The notes: generated by a model not told the origin, from the letters alone. A stretch of 64,000 bases of DNA from Exiguobacterium undae DSM 14481 (GCF_000620805.1 NZ_KK211187.1:2977389-3041388); one strand, 5' to 3'. Positions 36,206 through 46,258 are shown, counted from the stretch's first letter. Program-made: numbers and translations.

Positions 36206-37932
36206 CGTGTCTCCTCCCCTCGTTGAACGGCACGCATCATCGCATACTCCGATTCACGTCCCATCAACTCTTCATGTGTCCCTCGGTCGACAATCCGTCC
36301 TGCTTCCAGAATGACGATTTGATCCGATTGTTCAATCGTATGCAACCGATGGGCGACCGTGATGACGGTCGCTTCACGTCCTAAAACCGTGATTGCTTCC
36401 TGCAACAACCGTTCCGTCTTGACGTCAAGACCGGTCGTCGGTTCATCAAACAAGATGATGTTTGGTCGTTTTAAGAACGCACGCGCCAAAGCGACGCGCT
36501 GCTTTTCTCCGCCGGATAATCCGCGTCCGCCTTCCCCAATCACCGTATCGAGTCCGTTCGGCAACTGTCCGATCAGTTCCGTCAGACCGGCGTCAGATGC
36601 GGCCTGTTCAATCGCTGAACGGGATGCTTCACGCAATTCACCAATCGCGATATTTTCCGCAAGTGTCCCGGCATACAAATACGGATGCTGGGAGATATAG
36701 CTCAGTTGGCGGAACCAACTTGCTTCGGTGATCATCTGACGGGGTTGACCGTCAAGTAACAGTTGTCCGTCCTGCGGATCGGCGAGACCCGCGAGCAACT
36801 GAAGGACCGTCGATTTACCGGCACCGCTGCGACCGATCAACGCGACCTTCTGATGCGGTTCGATTGCAAGATTCAGTTCGGTCATCGCAAACCGGGCATC
36901 GCGGTACGAAAAAGCGACGTCCTTTAATTCGATCTGTGGTGGACGGGCTGCCGGCAGTTCCGTCTGTCCGAAGACGACGCTCCGGTCATCTTCCGTCAGT
37001 TCCGCCGCAATCTGTTTCGCAGCCGCGACACTGCCCCGTCCTGTATGGAACGCTGCGCCCATTTCCTTTAACGCCAGATAGTATTCCGGCGCCAATACCA
37101 ACATCAAAAAGGCCGGGACAAAGGTGATGCTTTGGAACAGAATCAAACGTAAGCTGACTTCAAGCGCAATCATTCCCATACTGAGCATCGAGATGAATTC
37201 GAGCATCAATGATGACAAGAAGGCAAGTTTCAGCACCGTCAACGTCGCATCCCGAAAGTCGAGGCTGCTCCGTTCGATGACGTCCTGTTGGGCCTTCGCC
37301 CGACCAAATAATTTCAACGTCGTCAGTCCCTGTAACGTATCCAGAAATGTTCCGGAGAAAGCATTCATCTTCTCCAGCTGCGTATCGGCCCGATTTTGGG
37401 TCATGATTCCGATGACGATGTAAAACAACGGAATGAACGGGGCTGTAATCATCATGACGAGTCCCGTGACCCAGTCATAGCTGAAGGCTGCGATCAGCAC
37501 CATCAGCGGGACGATTGACGTCTGGATGACTTTCGGCATGTACTGACTGTAATAACTGTCCATCTCATCGACGGAATCCAGCAAGACACTGACCTTTTTT
37601 CCGGATTGTCCTTCGAGCATCGATTCAACGGAGTTTTTCGTATATTTCGCAACAAGTGCCTGGCGTAAGTCCTGTTTGACCCGTGCCGCAAGATTCGTCC
37701 CGAGACGTCCGTTCCAGTACGTGACGCCGACACGCAGGACAAGCATCCCGAGCAGGACACCAAGCAACGGAATGACTGCCGCGAACGGATCCCCTTGCAG
37801 GAAAATCCGATCGACGATGATGACGATCAAATAGGATTGACCGATGACGGCAACACCCATTAAGACGGCCGCCAGCATCAGTTGTATTAAAATTGAACGT
37901 GGAATCGTGATGATTCCTTTAAGTGGATTCAT
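36202..37932 (-). CDS. cydD: ABC exporter subunit CydD
   Basis: Partner of CydC, 576 residues. The membrane domain includes LTTLKLFGRAKAQQDVIERSSLDFRDATL, a CydD-typical stretch; the ATPase has LIGRSGAGKST, LSGGEKQRVALARAFL and IILFDEPTTGLD. ATG at 37932 is chosen because AAAGGGCG precedes it; the longer reading from 37983 has no ribosome site and is basic. It is divergent from an Rrf2 regulator gene across about 210 bases. Confidence 0.9.
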   Translation of the reverse strand: MNPLKGIITIPRSILIQLMLAAVLMGVAVIGQSYLIVIIVDRIFLQGDPFAAVIPLLGVLLGMLVLRVGVTYWNGRLGTNLAARVKQDLRQALVAKYTKNSVESMLEGQSGKKVSVLLDSVDEMDSYYSQYMPKVIQTSIVPLMVLIAAFSYDWVTGLVMMITAPFIPLFYIVIGIMTQNRADTQLEKMNAFSGTFLDTLQGLTTLKLFGRAKAQQDVIERSSLDFRDATLTVLKLAFLSSLMLEFISMLSMGMIALEVSLRLILFQSITFVPAFLMLVLAPEYYLALKEMGAAFHTGRGSVAAAKQIAAELTEDDRSVVFGQTELPAARPPQIELKDVAFSYRDARFAMTELNLAIEPHQKVALIGRSGAGKSTVLQLLAGLADPQDGQLLLDGQPRQMITEASWFRQLSYISQHPYLYAGTLAENIAIGELREASRSAIEQAASDAGLTELIGQLPNGLDTVIGEGGRGLSGGEKQRVALARAFLKRPNIILFDEPTTGLDVKTERLLQEAITVLGREATVITVAHRLHTIEQSDQIVILEAGRIVDRGTHEELMGRESEYAMMRAVQRGEETR

Positions 37933-38100
37933 AATCAAACGCCCTTTCACAAAGTGTGAACGACTTTTAGTGAATATTTTCACATATCGTACATTCAGTA
38001 TACCGAATCCATTCTATTGATGCCACGGGTATGCTGTCGAAAAGGTGTGACGGTTTTGTGAGAGACATTTTACTGGACAATCCATTGATCCGGTTGTATC

Positions 38101-38119
38101 GTGGACAATAGTTATCCAC
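38101..38119. promoter_or_regulatory. Candidate Rrf2 operator
   Basis: GTGGACAA-TAG-TTATCCAC is an inverted repeat matching at 7 of 8 positions, flanked by TTGTAT on the left and ATACAA on the right that are also complementary. It lies about 25 bases before the Rrf2 gene and in the cydD divergent region. Confidence 0.5.
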
Positions 38120-38143
38120 GTTATACAAAAAGGAGAATGTCTT

Positions 38144-38626
38144 ATGCAAATGAAGACCGGTGTTGAGCAATCCATCTATGCCATGCTGTTATTGACGTTT
38201 TTACCGGATAAAGGGGTCCTGCCGGGCGAATTCATCAGCCAACAACTCGGTGCTTCCCCGACCTACTTTCAAAAACTGCTCCGCAAGCTTGTTCATGCGG
38301 ATCTGCTGATGTCCGTTCCCGGAGCCAAAGGCGGGTTCCGGCTGAAAGCTTCGCCGGAACAAATTCGTGTGTTTGATGTCTACGAAGCAATTGAAGGCAA
38401 ACAATCTTTGTATGCGTCAAGCGGAGTCTTTGAAGATTTGATGGGGATCCAAAATCAAAACATCTGCTTATTGTCCGACTTGATGGCGGAAGCCGAACAG
38501 TCGTGGCAATCGACGCTCAAACGCGAGACGATCGATTCGATCCGCCGTGAAATTTATTTGAACTGTCCGCCCGACCATCTGACAAAACTGCAAAGCTTAA
38601 TCGAAGAAAAAATGATTCGCAATTAA
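38144..38626 (+). CDS. Rrf2-family transcriptional regulator
   Basis: Winged-helix regulator of 160 residues. The N-terminal MQMKTGVEQSIYAMLLL and the SQQLGASPTYFQKLLRKLVHADLL recognition region, followed by GAKGGFRL, are family hallmarks. The three-Cys iron-sulfur ligand set of IscR/NsrR is not present: only isolated Cys occur in ICLLSD and NCPPDH, so a cluster is unlikely. Divergent from cydDC and 12 nt before an NTF2-like gene; an AAGGAG site precedes the ATG. It may sense another thiol-linked or small-molecule signal. Confidence 0.85.
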   Translation: MQMKTGVEQSIYAMLLLTFLPDKGVLPGEFISQQLGASPTYFQKLLRKLVHADLLMSVPGAKGGFRLKASPEQIRVFDVYEAIEGKQSLYASSGVFEDLMGIQNQNICLLSDLMAEAEQSWQSTLKRETIDSIRREIYLNCPPDHLTKLQSLIEEKMIRN

Positions 38627-38638
38627 AAGGAGATTATT

Positions 38639-39031
38639 ATGATGAACACTACTACACTCGACCGCTATTTTGATTTATTTGATGCTTCCCGGACCGACGA
38701 ACAAGCTTTCACTGATCTTGTTTCCCTGTTCTCGGACGATATCACCTTCGTCTTAAACGGACAGGAACAACACGGGATCGACGCCTGGAAACAGTTTGTC
38801 CGGATGGTCTTTACCGCCAATCAGGACATCAAGCACATGTATGCGGGATGGTTGCCTTCCGAAACAGGCGATACGATGGAAACACGCTGGGCCGTTTGCG
38901 GTAAGCGGGCGGACGGATCGGTCTTCACGCAAGACGGAACGGATATCGCCCGATTGGATGCAGACGGAAAAATCGTCTACCTCGCTAATGTCCCGGATGA
39001 TACTACGATGTTCAACCAATACAACGATTAA
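38639..39031 (+). CDS. NTF2-like (SnoaL-type) small protein
   Basis: Protein of 130 residues with the NTF2-like cone fold pattern: an N-terminal helix (LDRYFDLFDASRTDEQAFTDLVSLFSDDITFVLNG), then strands WAVCGKRADGSVFTQDGTDIARLDADGKIVYLANV. Members range from enzymes to small-molecule binders. It follows the Rrf2 gene by 12 nt, with AAAAGGAGATTATT before tandem ATG codons, so it is probably under the same control. No specific function can be given. Confidence 0.75.
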   Translation: MMNTTTLDRYFDLFDASRTDEQAFTDLVSLFSDDITFVLNGQEQHGIDAWKQFVRMVFTANQDIKHMYAGWLPSETGDTMETRWAVCGKRADGSVFTQDGTDIARLDADGKIVYLANVPDDTTMFNQYND

Positions 39032-39034
39032 TCT

Positions 39035-39071
39035 AAAACAGGCATCACTTCTTTATGAAGTGGTGCCTGTT
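39035..39071. terminator. Hairpin terminator between convergent genes
   Basis: AACAGGCATCACTTC pairs with GAAGTGGTGCCTGTT around TTTAT; a short T-run is present only on the minus side. Confidence 0.65.
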
Positions 39072-39079
39072 GCTCATGC

Positions 39080-39925
39080 TTATAAGTTCTTCGCTTTGAA
39101 GGTGTCGCCGCCTTCAATCGTTCCGTTGTCAAATCCTTTTTGGAACCAACGTTCCCGCTGCGCAGACGTCCCGTGCGTAAAGCTTTCCGGCACGACATAG
39201 CCTTGTCCTTTCTCCTGTAACGTATCGTCGCCGACGGCATTCGCGGCACCAAGCGCCTCTTCCAAATCGCCTTCTTCCAGCAGATTTTGTCCTTGCGCGT
39301 GATGCGCCCAGACGCCCGCATAATAATCCGCCTGCAGTTCAAAACGAACGAGATACTTGTTAAATTTCTCTTCGCTCATCTTTTGACGAAGCGGCATGAT
39401 TTCGTCTGATGTTCCGAGCAAGGTCTGGACATGGTGCCCGACTTCATGGGCGATGACATACGCCATCGCAAAATCACCCGGTGCGCCGTATTTCGTTTGC
39501 AACTCGTCATAAAAACTTAAATCGATGTATAATTTCTGATCCCCCGGACAATAAAAAGGCCCGACAGACTTCCCGGCTTCTCCACATGCGGAACTGACTT
39601 GATCCGTATAGAGGACAAGTGTCGGTTCTTGATAGGTCATGCCGTCCTGCTTAAACTCTTTTGTCCAGACTTTTTCCGTGTCCGCCAAGACAACGGAAAC
39701 GAAATCAGCCGCTTCTTTTTCTTCAGCCGTTTCCTGGTATTCCGTCTGATTCCCGTTCTCTGATTCTGTTAATCCCCCTAACAGATCAGCCGGATTGCCT
39801 CCCATCAAGGTCACGACAATCAGAATGATGATTCCGAGTCCGCCGCCGATTCCGGCGACTCCTTTTCCACCCATCCCCCGCCGGTCTTCAACGTTCGAAC
39901 TTCTTTCTCTGCCCTTCCATTTCAT
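39080..39925 (-). CDS. Neutral zinc metallopeptidase (YpfJ-like)
   Basis: Membrane-anchored metalloprotease-like protein of 281 residues. After a basic N-terminus and Gly-rich hydrophobic anchor (GIGGGLGIIILIVVTLMGG) comes the extracytoplasmic domain with zinc motif AHEVGHHVQ near residue 165 and the downstream FELQADYYAGVWAHH block that supplies the third ligand. The SACG and GPFYCPGDQKLYIDLSF segments are family hallmarks. ATG at 39925 follows GGAGGAACGTGT. Substrates are unknown. The C-terminal HGTSAQRERWFQKGF is also conserved in the family. Confidence 0.9.
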   Translation of the reverse strand: MKWKGRERSSNVEDRRGMGGKGVAGIGGGLGIIILIVVTLMGGNPADLLGGLTESENGNQTEYQETAEEKEAADFVSVVLADTEKVWTKEFKQDGMTYQEPTLVLYTDQVSSACGEAGKSVGPFYCPGDQKLYIDLSFYDELQTKYGAPGDFAMAYVIAHEVGHHVQTLLGTSDEIMPLRQKMSEEKFNKYLVRFELQADYYAGVWAHHAQGQNLLEEGDLEEALGAANAVGDDTLQEKGQGYVVPESFTHGTSAQRERWFQKGFDNGTIEGGDTFKAKNL

Positions 39926-40031
39926 ACACGTTCCTCCTACAAGTCTCAATGCATTTCTATACCCCATATCGTAGTCGTTTAGCCGTAAAATCAGATTTTA
40001 ACATTTAATTTTGTTTTAAGTATCTTGAAGC

Positions 40032-40059
40032 TAAACAATCTGAATTCCTCGACCGATAG
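40032..40059 (+). promoter_or_regulatory. Candidate sigma-D promoter of the chemoreceptor-like gene
   Basis: TAAA (40032-40035) and ACCGATAG (40052-40059) are 16 bp apart, close to the Bacillus sigma-D consensus TAAA-N15-GCCGATAT. It lies about 70 bases before the start codon. Confidence 0.6.
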
Positions 40060-40129
40060 TGGTATACGTTTAGCATGTTTACTCGTGATTTGTTTCACTT
40101 TTAACTAAAAAATGGGGGAATTTTATTTT

Positions 40130-41656
40130 ATGAAACGTCGAAATCAACTTATGCTTGGAATCAGCCTTTTTGTCGTCGTCTTGTCATTGATCATTCATGG
40201 TTTACACCGCTTCACAGCATTTGCGGACGGATATCAAATCATCCGTGGAAACGTCAGTGCCGCCTCACCAATCATGCTGACTTGGATTGCTTTGTTACCG
40301 GTGTTCTGTTTGCTTGCTGCTGCAGTCCTGTACCGGATGCACCCGCGCAGTAAACACGTACCGCTTTTGTTGACGCTGACGTTAACTTTTTCCAGTATGT
40401 CGATGATCGCTGGCGGAAACGGGCTCGTCGAATACCATTTCTCGATTTTTATGGTGTTGGCCTTGATTGCCTACTTCCGTCGGATTGATTTGATTCTTGT
40501 CAGTACCGTTCTGTTTGCCATTCAACATTTTGCCGGCTTCTTTTTTGCACCGGCGTTGATTTGCGGGACGACCGGTTATCCGTTCAGCATTCTGATGATT
40601 CATGCCGTCTTCCTGATTTTGACGAGTGCTGCGCTCATCATTCAAATCAGTGTTCAGAATAAGGAACGTCAAGCGGCGTCACGTCGTGAAGCGGAGGCAA
40701 CGACGCTGATCACGAATGTCAGTCAACAGATTGAATCCCTGGTCGGTAGTTTGAAGACCAATACGATGCATTTACAACAGGCCGCTGTCCAATCGGTTGA
40801 AGCGACCAATCAAATCGCGACTGCCATTGCGCCGATCGTCCATTCTGCCGACGGCCAACACCAATCGATGCAACAAGGAACGGATCAGTTGCATCAGATT
40901 AATGCCGCTATCGCAACGATTCAGGCGAAAATGGCGCGGACGGCCACGACGACGGAAAATATGACGAAAACCGCTTTGACCGGAAACGAAGAAATGCATC
41001 TGATGGACCGCCGGGTGGAAGCGATGGTCGAATCGACGAACGGTCTGCATACTTCTGTTACAGCAATGGCCAGCCGATCGGATAAAATCCAAAAAATCCT
41101 TGCCAGTCTGGAAGCGATTGCCGGCCAGACCAACTTGCTGGCGTTAAACGCCGCCATCGAAGCCGCACGTGCCGGTGACGCCGGGCGTGGCTTTGCCGTC
41201 GTCGCGACGGAAGTTGGTCACCTCGCGGTCCAGTCCCGCAGCTATGCCAATGAAGTGACGGAAGTTTTACAGGCATTGATTGCCGATACCGATCAAATCA
41301 AGGAAACGGCAGCCAGTTATACGACGACACTGTCGGAAAACCAGCAGATGACCAAGCGTGTCCGGCAAACGTTTGCCGACATCACGCAACTGGTCCAGGA
41401 GGTCGAACAAAGCATCAGCTCGATTCAAACAGCCCGTCAAGGGGTCGGGGTCCAGATGCTTGATATCGAACAGCGGATGGAGACGACCCGAACTGCCTCG
41501 CTGGAAGTCCGCCATGGCATTGAATCGACCGCCGCCTCACTCGAACAACAAACGACCGTCCAACACGAATTTGAAACGATGACCCAGTCACTCGGTCAGA
41601 TGACAAGTTCTTTGGAACAATTGGTTGATGAATTGACCAATCACATCGAACGGTAA
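40130..41656 (+). CDS. Methyl-accepting chemotaxis protein-like, six-helix sensor
   Basis: Chemoreceptor-type signal transducer of 508 residues. The first 175 residues are six membrane helices with conserved-looking His residues (H103 in EYHFSIFM, H133 in IQHFAGFFF) and no large extracellular domain; no HAMP domain is seen. The rest is a long coiled coil with the kinase-contacting tip [39 protein letters not shown] at 40130 has GGGGGAA at 9 nt; the longer ATG at 40112 overlaps that site. The sigma-D-like promoter ties it to motility genes. The input signal is unknown. Confidence 0.88.
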   Translation: MKRRNQLMLGISLFVVVLSLIIHGLHRFTAFADGYQIIRGNVSAASPIMLTWIALLPVFCLLAAAVLYRMHPRSKHVPLLLTLTLTFSSMSMIAGGNGLVEYHFSIFMVLALIAYFRRIDLILVSTVLFAIQHFAGFFFAPALICGTTGYPFSILMIHAVFLILTSAALIIQISVQNKERQAASRREAEATTLITNVSQQIESLVGSLKTNTMHLQQAAVQSVEATNQIATAIAPIVHSADGQHQSMQQGTDQLHQINAAIATIQAKMARTATTTENMTKTALTGNEEMHLMDRRVEAMVESTNGLHTSVTAMASRSDKIQKILASLEAIAGQTNLLALNAAIEAARAGDAGRGFAVVATEVGHLAVQSRSYANEVTEVLQALIADTDQIKETAASYTTTLSENQQMTKRVRQTFADITQLVQEVEQSISSIQTARQGVGVQMLDIEQRMETTRTASLEVRHGIESTAASLEQQTTVQHEFETMTQSLGQMTSSLEQLVDELTNHIER

Positions 41657-41667
41657 TGTAAACCATG

Positions 41668-41709
41668 CAGGCTCCTCCTTCAGACGGAGGAGTCTGTTGT
41701 CATTTTTGT
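41668..41709 (+). terminator. Terminator of the chemoreceptor-like gene
   Basis: CAGGCTCCTCC pairs with GGAGGAGTCTG (one wobble), followed by TTGTCATTTTTG. Confidence 0.65.
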
Positions 41710-41796
41710 TAAAATTAAGTGAAGCTGTTCTAGGAATCATCCCGGTACATCCCGAATAGTAAAAGAATTGACCTTTTTTAAGAGAGGAGTTCTTTG

Positions 41797-44700
41797 ATGC
41801 AGACCTCACTACAATCACTACTCGATGCTGCCCGCAGATTTGGTCGAACCTACCGCAAAGATGCTCTCGTGTTAACCGGCGTTCTCGTTTTGATTGTTCT
41901 GTACGGCGCCCCCCTGCTGAAACCGGGAATGGTCGTCTTCAGTGATATGTCATTTGGTCTCTCGTCCAATCGGTATCTCGAGGAAATTTTTGGCGCCTGG
42001 AACAACCGGTGGAGTACGACGACCTTGTTGAACGTCGCCCGTCTGATTTACATCTTTCCTTTTTATCTGCTCAGTCTGCTGTTTGGTGCGTCCGGTCCGA
42101 TTCTGATCAAGTCGTTTATTTTTGGCTTGTTGATCGTGTCCGCTGTTTCGATGTTCGCTTTGACGAAACGGTTGCATTCGGTCTACGTCTCACCTCACTT
42201 CTCTTTTTTATCACTCGTCGCCTTTGGTCTCGCCGCTTTGTTTTATGCCTTGAATCCATGGGTCATCACGCGGATCCAGCACATCTATCTCTTATGTGGC
42301 TACTCCGTCTTTCCACTTGCCTTGTTGTTGTTTTTTAATATATTTGATCCCAAGTTCCGCGAACAGCTGAATCCGAACTTTTCCTTATCCGACCGGCTGT
42401 CGCGCCGGACATGGATCGACATTACCGGACTGTCCGTTGTCTTTGCTTTCATGGCGGCCGGCATCCATTACTTTTTCTTCTCCTTGATCTACATGGGGAT
42501 CATGGTCGCCCTGATTTTTGCGAAGACCTTCTGGACACGTCGAAAGGAGCAAATCATTCAACCGTTGATCGGTTTTTATGTCCGCTCCACGATTGCCTTT
42601 TCGCTTGTTTTCCTGTTGTTTAATTCATACTGGTTTTTCATGTATGTCGGTTCCATCTTGACCGGATCACAAGCTTCGCAACATAACATCAATGTCTCCG
42701 ATACGTTGATGTTGTTCAGTCGTCATTCTTCATGGACGAATGTATTTTATTTAACGAGCTACTGGTGGCCGATGTTTGATCTGACGACGTTACCACTCAG
42801 TTTCTGGTTAGGCGGCGGTGTTATTCTGTTATTGATTTCGCTTGGTGCGTTCGTCTCCTATCGTCAGCCGATCCTGTTATTCTTCAGCGGGCTCAGCATC
42901 CCGTTGATTGTGTTTGCGACAGGGACGCACGAGCAGGTCGCCGACCTCTTTGTCTTGTTCGTCACGAAGACGCCGCTGATCGGCGCCATGTTTCGGGACC
43001 CTAACAAGTTAGTCGGATTGCTGATGGTGAGCTATAGTTTGTTGCTCGCTTCAAGTCTCGCAACCGTATTCAACCGCCCTTCCAAAACGTTGCCGCTCCC
43101 GATTTACCGCCTGCTTGCAATCGGGACGACGGTCATCGCTCTCGGTTTGTTTTTCTGGCCGTACCGCGCCGTTTACATGGAAGGTTTTTATCATCCGGTG
43201 AAGATGCCGAAAGAATATACCGCCGTTCAAAAACTGATTGACGGGAAATGGCTTCAGTTTCCGATTGCGGATGAAATGACACAACCGAGTACCGGGGTCG
43301 CGACACCGACCTGGAATAAAAATCCGCATCCGGACGGCGAAACCAAAGCAACCGGCGATGTCCACGTCTACGGTTCGCAGGCAAACACCGTCTTTCACCA
43401 CGAAGGTACCACCCAGACGGTCCGCTACATGATGACGTTCATGCAGTATTTGCTCGATACGGGTCGCTCCGATCAAGCCGGACAAATTGCACAGGCGTTT
43501 GGCCTGCAACAGTTCGCGTACCGGACGGAGTATACGGGCATGAAGGAGCGTCAAGCCTTCAACAAAAAGATTCTCGCCACCCAACATGATCTACTCGCGA
43601 CGAAACAAGTGGGTCTGTTTACGTTATTCGATTTAATCGAACCACTCGACAGTCGGACCGTTCCGCAACTGATTTTGACACCGTACGGACTTGAACGGTC
43701 GGTTACATTCTCCACATTGGACGACTACGCCCTCGGTCCCCAGTCGATTTTATATGCGACGCAAGCTCATCAGGACGGGTTATCCTGGTTGAAACAAGAT
43801 GACATCATCGAAATGGCGGAAGAAAACGATGTGTTGCTGAGCCAGGTTCCGGAACAGTACTACTGGAAACCGTTTGAGGCAATCGACTCCGCCAACTCGT
43901 TCCTGAACTGGGGCAAAACCTTTTTGGCAAACAGTGATTGGCGCTGGTATTTACGGACACAGGGGATCGCAAATCCGTCGTTTGATCTCGACTTCGGGGA
44001 TGGAATCGGGTTGTCTTTCGCCTCGGCCAAGATCAATGCCCCCGTCTATAAACTTGATCAGTTGAAGACAAAACAAGTCGCGTCGTTCAACTCAATGCTT
44101 GAGGACGAGACGTTTTTCAAAGCGGATAATCCGGACATCGTCGACTTGTCGCCGAATCCCTTATCAAAAGAAAACAATCTGCCTGTCCTGCACGCAGAAG
44201 TCGCAGAAGGCGATCCGAAATACATTTGGCAAGTCGCAAAATCCGGCAAGCTGGACGCCTTACCGAACAATGCGTACCGGTTTGATATCACGGCGTCCGG
44301 TCGTGGCGTCGACCGGTTGCATGTCAAAGTCCGGTTTTATGATGCACAGGAGCGTGAGCTGAATCAGACGTATGTCGTCGCCCCACGCGATTCCGGTGAC
44401 CTTGACGCGATCCATCTGCAAGGCGAATATGTCACCCCGAAAGACGCCAAGACGATGCGGATCGATTTGCTGAGTTTTCAGCGTCCGGAGCGGAAAACGT
44501 ACTGGTGGGTCCACGACATCAAGATTTTCAGTTTCGAGGACTACATGGTACCGAACACGATTGAGATGACAAAAGAGACTACCCGCGGTCGTTATGCCGG
44601 TTACGCACGTGTCTTATTGAACCAAAACGGCGGCCAGCTTGACTTTGAATTCAACGATCAAACATTCTCGGTCAAGACGAAGCAAGCGGCAGGGGCAAAA

Positions 44701-46257
44701 CTCGTTTGGGTGCCGCTTGGAAACCTCATCGCAGAAAACAGCAGTTCGACACTCCGGATCACGAATACGGCCGGCTTTAATGCCGTCCAAAATATCGTCT
44801 TGATTCCGAAAGCAGAATGGACGAAAGTTCAGGAACGACTGGACGAGAAGCTCGCCATCACCAAAACGTTGATGGTGCTCGAAGCAGAAACCGCCTTTGA
44901 TTACGAGGGACATCTTCAATCCGAACGCAACTATCCCGGATTCAGTTTCGGAAAGGGTGTGGCTGCTCAAAACGGTGCGTTGCGTCGAACGATTGATGTA
45001 CGTGAAGACGGCACTTACGACATCCAACTGAAGGCGACACGACCGACGAATCCAAAAGGACGTCTGACCGTCTTGCTGCGTGATGGAAAAGAAACAATCT
45101 ACCGGCGTGTCTTGACAGCGCAGGATTTCAAGACGGCAGACATCCGAAAACAAGCGATTGGTCAAGAAACGGTGACCTTCGATCCGTTGCACCGGGATTT
45201 TCCGTATCAACTCGAATCCTTGCCGGATGTCTACTCGGCACTTCATCAGATTACGCTGGAAGACATTCCGTTGACGGGCGGTCGTTATGAAGTTGAACTG
45301 GTGTATGCGAGTGCCGTTCCGTCACTCGTTACGATGGACGATCTGCATCAATTTGATCCGAATGAAATCGTCACCGACAAGCCGCTTACGGAACCGGAAG
45401 CAGCCGCCAATTGTGCGACGTGTGTCTCGATCACGGACGATATGTTCAGCGGGAGCGAAAAAGACGGTACGTATCGCATGGAATATGAAGCAACTTGTTC
45501 GTGTGACTGGTATATCTTCGCCTCTCAAAAAATCAAGGCACGTCCGAATCATGAATACTTGCTGCAGTTTGATGCGGTCAGTAAAAATGTCCGGCAACGC
45601 CACTTGAAAGTTTTTTATCTGGATGAAAAAGACCGTGTCATCGGGACTGATTTCATCAATGAAGTCGAGGAAGACAAAAAGAGCCGCTGGAATCATTACG
45701 AACAGATGATCATTCCTCCGAAAAAAACGGTCCGGATGCAGCTCCATATCTGGACACGCGGCAACGAAAAAAAGGCGGGCAGCTTACAGCTTAAAAATCT
45801 GGAGTTTCTCCCTTACGATCAACTGATCCTCGTCGACCAGTTCGTGATGGCAGAACAGACCGGAAAACCGCTGTTTGCCAAAACACCGGCCGAGAAACTC
45901 GGCATCACTCCATCCTTGATGAATCGACACATCACAAGTGATGCGTCCCTTGGTCGTTTTACAGTCAACGATTCGCCGACACCGCTCTTTGAGTTACGGG
46001 ACGGCGTAGAACCGATGCGGGGCAACATCGCGCTGAACGGCGTCAGCCAACTGTACCGCTCGACTCAATCAACGGCCGATGTCACCGTCGTCTTACGTCC
46101 CGTCTATTACGTCGGACTGACGGTCCTATTGCTCGCATTCCCCTTGAGCGGGTTGCTGATCTGGTGGATGACGGGTCACCGGTTCGTAGCGGTTCGTCAA
46201 CGGTTCCGCGCAAAACTGTCCTCAACGATTCGTCGCCCTAAAAAAACGAAGACATGA
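41797..46257 (+). CDS. Giant GT-C-like membrane glycosyltransferase with large extracytoplasmic domains
   Basis: Protein of 1486 residues. The first 480 or so hold about a dozen membrane helices in GT-C style; an acidic residue in the first outer loop (FSDMSFG, D50) is where GT-C enzymes place a catalytic Asp. About 960 extracytoplasmic residues follow, then one membrane helix (about 1443-1465) and a basic cytoplasmic tail ending RRPKKTKT. Two beta-sandwich, carbohydrate-binding-like segments are similar to each other, near residues 826 (RFDITASG...VRFYDAQ) and 1253 (LLQFDAVSK...VFYLDEK). Cysteines occur as C1206xxC1209 and C1234xC1236. It probably transfers a lipid-linked sugar to a surface glycan; homology to known enzymes is weak. 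ATG 41797 has AGGAG at 7 nt. Confidence 0.7.
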   Translation: MQTSLQSLLDAARRFGRTYRKDALVLTGVLVLIVLYGAPLLKPGMVVFSDMSFGLSSNRYLEEIFGAWNNRWSTTTLLNVARLIYIFPFYLLSLLFGASGPILIKSFIFGLLIVSAVSMFALTKRLHSVYVSPHFSFLSLVAFGLAALFYALNPWVITRIQHIYLLCGYSVFPLALLLFFNIFDPKFREQLNPNFSLSDRLSRRTWIDITGLSVVFAFMAAGIHYFFFSLIYMGIMVALIFAKTFWTRRKEQIIQPLIGFYVRSTIAFSLVFLLFNSYWFFMYVGSILTGSQASQHNINVSDTLMLFSRHSSWTNVFYLTSYWWPMFDLTTLPLSFWLGGGVILLLISLGAFVSYRQPILLFFSGLSIPLIVFATGTHEQVADLFVLFVTKTPLIGAMFRDPNKLVGLLMVSYSLLLASSLATVFNRPSKTLPLPIYRLLAIGTTVIALGLFFWPYRAVYMEGFYHPVKMPKEYTAVQKLIDGKWLQFPIADEMTQPSTGVATPTWNKNPHPDGETKATGDVHVYGSQANTVFHHEGTTQTVRYMMTFMQYLLDTGRSDQAGQIAQAFGLQQFAYRTEYTGMKERQAFNKKILATQHDLLATKQVGLFTLFDLIEPLDSRTVPQLILTPYGLERSVTFSTLDDYALGPQSILYATQAHQDGLSWLKQDDIIEMAEENDVLLSQVPEQYYWKPFEAIDSANSFLNWGKTFLANSDWRWYLRTQGIANPSFDLDFGDGIGLSFASAKINAPVYKLDQLKTKQVASFNSMLEDETFFKADNPDIVDLSPNPLSKENNLPVLHAEVAEGDPKYIWQVAKSGKLDALPNNAYRFDITASGRGVDRLHVKVRFYDAQERELNQTYVVAPRDSGDLDAIHLQGEYVTPKDAKTMRIDLLSFQRPERKTYWWVHDIKIFSFEDYMVPNTIEMTKETTRGRYAGYARVLLNQNGGQLDFEFNDQTFSVKTKQAAGAKLVWVPLGNLIAENSSSTLRITNTAGFNAVQNIVLIPKAEWTKVQERLDEKLAITKTLMVLEAETAFDYEGHLQSERNYPGFSFGKGVAAQNGALRRTIDVREDGTYDIQLKATRPTNPKGRLTVLLRDGKETIYRRVLTAQDFKTADIRKQAIGQETVTFDPLHRDFPYQLESLPDVYSALHQITLEDIPLTGGRYEVELVYASAVPSLVTMDDLHQFDPNEIVTDKPLTEPEAAANCATCVSITDDMFSGSEKDGTYRMEYEATCSCDWYIFASQKIKARPNHEYLLQFDAVSKNVRQRHLKVFYLDEKDRVIGTDFINEVEEDKKSRWNHYEQMIIPPKKTVRMQLHIWTRGNEKKAGSLQLKNLEFLPYDQLILVDQFVMAEQTGKPLFAKTPAEKLGITPSLMNRHITSDASLGRFTVNDSPTPLFELRDGVEPMRGNIALNGVSQLYRSTQSTADVTVVLRPVYYVGLTVLLLAFPLSGLLIWWMTGHRFVAVRQRFRAKLSSTIRRPKKTKT

Positions 46258-46258
46258 C

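Noticed and set aside
44614-45246. Minus-strand open frame of 210 codons inside the GT-C-like gene
   Set aside because: Lies wholly antisense to a long gene with a good start; no ribosome site or family resemblance.
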